A stretch of 8,688 nt of DNA, from positions 1-8,688 of the forward strand of contig JAJDTN010000258.1 in assembly GCA_022827165.1 (NCBI GenBank), given 5' to 3'. How positions within the stretch are numbered: position 1 is the stretch's first letter; every line of letters begins with the position of its first letter. The notes under the pieces are model-generated. The model was not told the DNA's origin. It was given only the letters and a program-made list of their open reading frames with translations, and did no database searches. A program made the translations under genes and the position numbers. This DNA is from Candidatus Latescibacterota bacterium. GTDB taxonomy: Bacteria; Latescibacterota; UBA2968; UBA8231. Below are positions 5,350-8,688 of this stretch, one piece after another.

Positions 5350-7236
5350 GTGGCCTGGATCCGCCAGATCTACGAGAAGAACTTCATCGAGTACTCGTCC
5401 TACGCCATCAAGGAGCGGGCCATCCCGCACCTGGAGGACGGGCTCAAGCCGGTGCAGCGGCGCATCCTGCACACCCTCCACGAGATCGACGACGGGCGTT
5501 TCCACAAGGTGGCCAACGTGGTGGGCCAGTGCATGCGCTACCACCCCCACGGCGAGGCGTCGATCTTCTCGGCCCTCATCGTGCTGGCCAACAAGGACCT
5601 GGCCATCGACAAGCAGGGCAACTTCGGCAACATCCACACCGGCGACATGGCCTCGGCGGCGCGCTACATCGAATGCCGCCTCACCGACATGGCGCGGCAG
5701 GTGATCTTCGATCCCAAGGTGACGGAGTACGTCGACTCGTACGACGGCCGCAACCGCGAGCCGGTGGTGCTGCCCGTGCGCATCCCCCTGTTGCTGGCCC
5801 AGGGGGCCGAGGGCATCGCCCCGACCATGGCGACGAAGGTCCTGCCCCACAACCTGATCGAGCTCCTCGAGGCGCAGGTGGCGTTCATGAGGGACGAGCC
5901 TTTCCAGGTCCTTCCCGACTTCCCCACCGGCGGCCTGGTGGACGCCTCCGGCTACGACGACGGCAACGGCCGGGTCCTGGTGCGGGCCCGCCTCGACGCT
6001 TCCGACGACAAGCGCATCGTCATCCGCGAGATCCCCTACGGCTGCACCACCGAGACGCTGATCGCCTCCATCGAGGACGCGGCGCGCAAGAACAAGGTGA
6101 AGGTCGCCTCCATCCACGACTTCACCGCCGAGAAGGTGGAGATCGAGGTCAAGCTGCCCCGCGGGGTCTACGCCGCCGACGTGGTCGACGCTCTCTACGC
6201 CTTCACCGACTGTGAGACGTCGATCTCCGTGAGCCTCCTCGTCATCGACGGCGAGCTGCCGCGGATCATGTCGGTCTCCGAGGTCCTGCGGCACAACGTC
6301 GACCGCCTCGTGGACATCCTGCGGGCGCAGCTGCGCGTCGAGGAGGGAGAGGTGGCCGACCGCCTCCACGCCCGCACCCTGGAACGCATCTTCATCGAGC
6401 ACCGGATCTACCAGGCGATCGAGGAGGAGCGCACCCAGGAGGGGGTGGAGCGGGCCGTCCTCGAGGGGCTGGCGCCGCACCGGGAGAGCATCGGCCGCGA
6501 GGTCACGCCCGAGGACCTGGAGGCCCTGCTGCGCATCCCCATCCGGCGGATCTCCCTCTACGACATGGAGCGAACCGGCCGCCAGATGCGCGAGCTCGCG
6601 GCGCGCCTGAAGCAGATCCGCCGCGACCTGAGGCAGATCGTGGGGTACGCCATCCGCTATGTGGAGGAGCTGATCGAGCGCTGCCGGGAGGACTTTCCGC
6701 GGCGCACGGAGATCACCTCCTTCGAGCGCGTCGAAGCCCGCGAGGCGGCCAGGCGCGACCTGCGGCTGTGCTACGACCGGTCCGCCGGCTACCTGGGCCA
6801 CCAGGTGACGGGCGCCCACGTGGCCGACGTCTCTGCCTACGACCGCGTCCTGGTGATCCGCGGCGACGGCACCTGGTCGGTGGTCGACGCGCCGGACAAG
6901 CTCTTCGTCGGCAAGGGCATGGCCCACGCCGGTCTCCCCGACAAGGAGCGGGTCTTCACCGCCGTCTTCCGCGACGCCAGGGGCGGCACCTGCATCAAGC
7001 GCTGCCGCATCGACTCGTACATCCTCAACCGCAGCTATTCCCTGGTGCCCGATGGGGCGAAGCTGCTCAAGCTCACCACCGACGAGGAGGCCACGGTGGA
7101 GCTGGTCTACAAGCCGAAGCCGCGGCTGCGGGTGCTGGAGGAGAGCTTCGCCGTCGCCGACTACCCGGTGCGCGGCCAGCGCACCGGCGGCGTCCGCCTG
7201 ACCCGCAAGGAACTGAAGTCGGTGCGCCTGGCATGA
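5350..7236 (+). CDS. parC: Type IIA DNA topoisomerase subunit A (topoisomerase IV ParC-like)
   Basis: This 628-residue subunit cuts and rejoins DNA; it forms the A2B2 enzyme with the ParE encoded just upstream. The N-terminus has GLKPVQRRILH (31-41) and the winged-helix segment with YHPHGEASIFSAL (64-76). The active-site Arg105-Tyr106 pair lies in AARYIECRL; Tyr106 should form the 5'-phosphotyrosine bond. The tower follows, with SYDGRNREPVVLPVRIPLLL (130-149) and EGIAPTMATKVLPHNLIELL (154-173). Coiled-coil arms run to about 450. The C-terminal part, roughly 480-628, is short, enough for only a few pinwheel-like strands (YDRVLVIRGDGTWSVVD, and RTGGVRLTRKELKSVRL at the end). It has no GyrA box, so it should relax and decatenate, not supercoil. 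E. coli ParC is about 750 and GyrA about 875 residues; the short form fits a Bacteroidetes-type ParC. By alignment to E. coli GyrA, Ala70 occupies the Ser83 position and Ser74 the Asp87 position. Translation starts at GTG. Confidence 0.93.
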   Translation: MAWIRQIYEKNFIEYSSYAIKERAIPHLEDGLKPVQRRILHTLHEIDDGRFHKVANVVGQCMRYHPHGEASIFSALIVLANKDLAIDKQGNFGNIHTGDMASAARYIECRLTDMARQVIFDPKVTEYVDSYDGRNREPVVLPVRIPLLLAQGAEGIAPTMATKVLPHNLIELLEAQVAFMRDEPFQVLPDFPTGGLVDASGYDDGNGRVLVRARLDASDDKRIVIREIPYGCTTETLIASIEDAARKNKVKVASIHDFTAEKVEIEVKLPRGVYAADVVDALYAFTDCETSISVSLLVIDGELPRIMSVSEVLRHNVDRLVDILRAQLRVEEGEVADRLHARTLERIFIEHRIYQAIEEERTQEGVERAVLEGLAPHRESIGREVTPEDLEALLRIPIRRISLYDMERTGRQMRELAARLKQIRRDLRQIVGYAIRYVEELIERCREDFPRRTEITSFERVEAREAARRDLRLCYDRSAGYLGHQVTGAHVADVSAYDRVLVIRGDGTWSVVDAPDKLFVGKGMAHAGLPDKERVFTAVFRDARGGTCIKRCRIDSYILNRSYSLVPDGAKLLKLTTDEEATVELVYKPKPRLRVLEESFAVADYPVRGQRTGGVRLTRKELKSVRLA

Positions 7237-8688
7237 ACTGGGACCTCACCAGCTACTTCCCGAGCTTCGACAGTTCCGAGAGGGACGCCTTCGAGCGCGC
7301 CCTGGCCGACGAGCTGCAGGCCCTGCTGCAGCGCGCCGCGGAGCTGCCCACGCTCGACGCCGGCAACGCCGGTGACTGGGAGCGGGTCCTCCTCGACGTG
7401 GAGGATCTCTCCCGCCGTCTGAGCCACCTGGGCTCCTACCTCGGCTGCCTGACCGCCGGCGACGCCGCCGACGAGTCCTACAAGAAGGCGGAGGCCGCCT
7501 TCGCCCGCACCGCGGCCGAGGCCGAGAAGCTCGAGGTCGAGCTGCAGCGCGGCCTCAAGCAGGCTTCCGCCGCCGCCGTCGACGGCCTCGCCGGCCGCCC
7601 CGCCTTCGACGGCTGCGTCTACCACCTGCGGCGGCTGCGCGAGGAGGCCCGGCGGACCATGAGTCCGGCGGAGGAGCGCCTCTCCGCCGACCTCGGCGTC
7701 GACGGCATCCACGCCTGGGGGCGCCTCTACGACACGCTCTCCGGCAAGCTCGAGTTCGACATGCCCTGGCCCGACGGCCGCCGCCAGCGCCTGCCCATGG
7801 CGCAGCGGCGCTCTCTGATGTCGCACCCGGACCGCGCCGTGCGCCGCGCCGCCTTCGAGGGCGGCAACGCCGCCTGGGAGGCGGTTCAGGACGTGGCCGC
7901 GGCGGCGATCAATGCCATCTCCGGCACCCGTCTCACCCTCAACCGCCACCGCGGCGTCGACCACTTCCTCGACACCGCCCTCTTCCAGGCGCGCATCACC
8001 CGGCGCTCCCTCGACGCCCTCTTCGAGGCGATCTACGACCGCGCCGAGCTGGCGCGCCGCGTCTTCCGCTTCAAGGCCGAGGCCATGGGCGCTCCCGGCG
8101 TCGCCTGGTACGACCTGGAGGCGCCGCTGCCCGCCGCCGGCGAGGAGAAGGCCCTCTCCTGGGAGGAGGCGCGCTCGTGGGTGGAGGAGGCCTTCGCCGC
8201 CGCCTACCCCGCCCTCGGCGAGTTCACGGCGCAGATGAGCGAGCGCCGCTGGATCGAGTGGGAGCCCCGGCCCGGGAAGCGGCCGGGGGCGTTCTGCACC
8301 GGCTCGCTGCTGACCATGGAGCCGCGGGTCTACATGACCTTCAACGGCCGCCTGGGCGATGTGCGCACCCTCGCCCACGAGGCCGGCCACGCCTTCCATC
8401 ACCACCTCCTGCGCGGGACCCGCCCCTTCCTCCACCACTACCCCATGACCCTGGCCGAGTCGGCCTCCACCTTCGGGGAGATGATCCTCACCGAGGGCGT
8501 CCTCTCCGATCCCGCGGTGAGCGACGAGGACAAGCTCCGCGTCCTCGACATGGAAGCTGCCCACGGCGCCGTCTACCTCATGGACATCCCGGTGCGCTTC
8601 GAGTTCGAGAAGGCCTTCCACGAGGAGCGCCTGGAGGAGGAGGTCGAGGTCAGCCGCCTGTGCGGGCTCATGGCGCAGACCCAGCGCC
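7233..8688 (+). CDS. pepF: M3-family zinc oligopeptidase, oligoendopeptidase F type (partial)
   Basis: M3B enzymes such as PepF are cytoplasmic metallopeptidases that trim short peptides released by larger proteases. The frame starts at ATG 7233 (MNWDLTSYFPSFDSSERDAF, a typical PepF-like start) and is still open at the window end after 485 codons. Family members are near 600 residues, so about 100 are missing. Residues 1-190 form the helical N-terminal lobe. The catalytic domain shows MEPRVYMTFNGRLGDVRTLA followed by the zinc site HEAGH (382-386: ligands His382 and His386, catalytic Glu383). The third ligand is Glu409 in LAESASTFGEM. The C-terminal Tyr/His substrate residues would be past the edge. 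No signal peptide or membrane segment is seen. The ATG overlaps the parC stop as ATGA. No strong Shine-Dalgarno lies at normal spacing, so translation probably depends on coupling to parC. It is likely the third gene of a parE-parC-pepF unit. Confidence 0.93.
   Translation, partial: MNWDLTSYFPSFDSSERDAFERALADELQALLQRAAELPTLDAGNAGDWERVLLDVEDLSRRLSHLGSYLGCLTAGDAADESYKKAEAAFARTAAEAEKLEVELQRGLKQASAAAVDGLAGRPAFDGCVYHLRRLREEARRTMSPAEERLSADLGVDGIHAWGRLYDTLSGKLEFDMPWPDGRRQRLPMAQRRSLMSHPDRAVRRAAFEGGNAAWEAVQDVAAAAINAISGTRLTLNRHRGVDHFLDTALFQARITRRSLDALFEAIYDRAELARRVFRFKAEAMGAPGVAWYDLEAPLPAAGEEKALSWEEARSWVEEAFAAAYPALGEFTAQMSERRWIEWEPRPGKRPGAFCTGSLLTMEPRVYMTFNGRLGDVRTLAHEAGHAFHHHLLRGTRPFLHHYPMTLAESASTFGEMILTEGVLSDPAVSDEDKLRVLDMEAAHGAVYLMDIPVRFEFEKAFHEERLEEEVEVSRLCGLMAQTQR

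Noticed and set aside
4095..6215. A 706-codon + strand frame crossing the parE-parC junction
   Set aside because: Arg/Pro/Gly-rich out-of-phase reading across two intact genes.
3463..6927. A 1154-codon open frame on the - strand, antisense to parE and parC
   Set aside because: It mirrors two clearly functional genes. Its translation is a low-complexity Val/Asp/His/Leu/Gly mixture without family motifs. Stop-free antisense frames of this size are expected where sense codons end in G or C.
3481..7236. Reading the topoisomerase pair as gyrB and gyrA
   Set aside because: The A subunit is too short, has no GyrA box and lacks a full wrapping domain; the B subunit lacks the GyrB C-terminal features and ends like ParE of Bacteroidetes type.
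7161..8621. A 486-codon open frame on the - strand, antisense to the peptidase
   Set aside because: Same codon-composition effect; no recognisable domain, and the opposite strand encodes a complete HEAGH zinc site.
1..8688. Mobile element, CRISPR array, tRNA or defence system
   Set aside because: No transposase, integrase, regularly spaced repeat, cloverleaf-like sequence or nuclease module was seen on either strand; the genes are all housekeeping families with uniform codon use.

Overview
The window is an ordinary piece of a GC-rich bacterial chromosome. Coding frames are tightly packed, third codon positions are nearly all G or C, and TTG and GTG starts are used. It carries housekeeping genes only. 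I see no transposase, integrase, CRISPR array, tRNA, rRNA or phage gene. The organism cannot be named from the sequence. The combination of a glutaminyl-tRNA synthetase with a topoisomerase pair of the type I associate with Bacteroidetes (from memory), at high GC, suggests a GC-rich Gram-negative lineage (for example Acidobacteriota, Myxococcota, Planctomycetota or a related phylum). This is inference.

Layout: (1) 1-197, + strand, the 3' end of glnS. (2) 178-1698, - strand, complete gltX (glutamyl-tRNA synthetase), convergent with glnS and overlapping it by 20 bp. (3) 1699-1980, a divergent regulatory region with a candidate gltX promoter on the - strand, an AT-rich promoter-like island with a 13-bp palindrome, and a leader of about 140 nt that could fold ahead of the next gene. 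(4) 1981-3249, + strand, a DEAD-box RNA helicase with a TTG start and a basic, Gly/His-rich tail. (5) 3250-3480, a C-rich gap without a gene, holding hairpins, a short imperfect tandem repeat and probably the helicase terminator. (6) 3481-5337 and 5350-7236, + strand, parE and parC, the two subunits of a type IIA topoisomerase, 12 nt apart. (7) 7233-8688, + strand, an M3-family zinc oligopeptidase whose ATG overlaps the parC stop (ATGA) and which runs off the window.

How the genes work together: glnS and gltX are paralogous class I synthetases that charge tRNA-Gln and tRNA-Glu. parE and parC form one A2B2 enzyme that passes DNA through double-strand breaks, and they are very likely co-transcribed with the peptidase. 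The helicase sits between as its own unit and looks post-transcriptionally regulated.

I did not find a new multi-gene system. The points most worth a second look are: the topoisomerase pair departs from the usual residues at the classical quinolone-contact positions of both subunits; a peptidase is translationally coupled to a topoisomerase; glnS and gltX overlap tail to tail; and the helicase has a structured leader.
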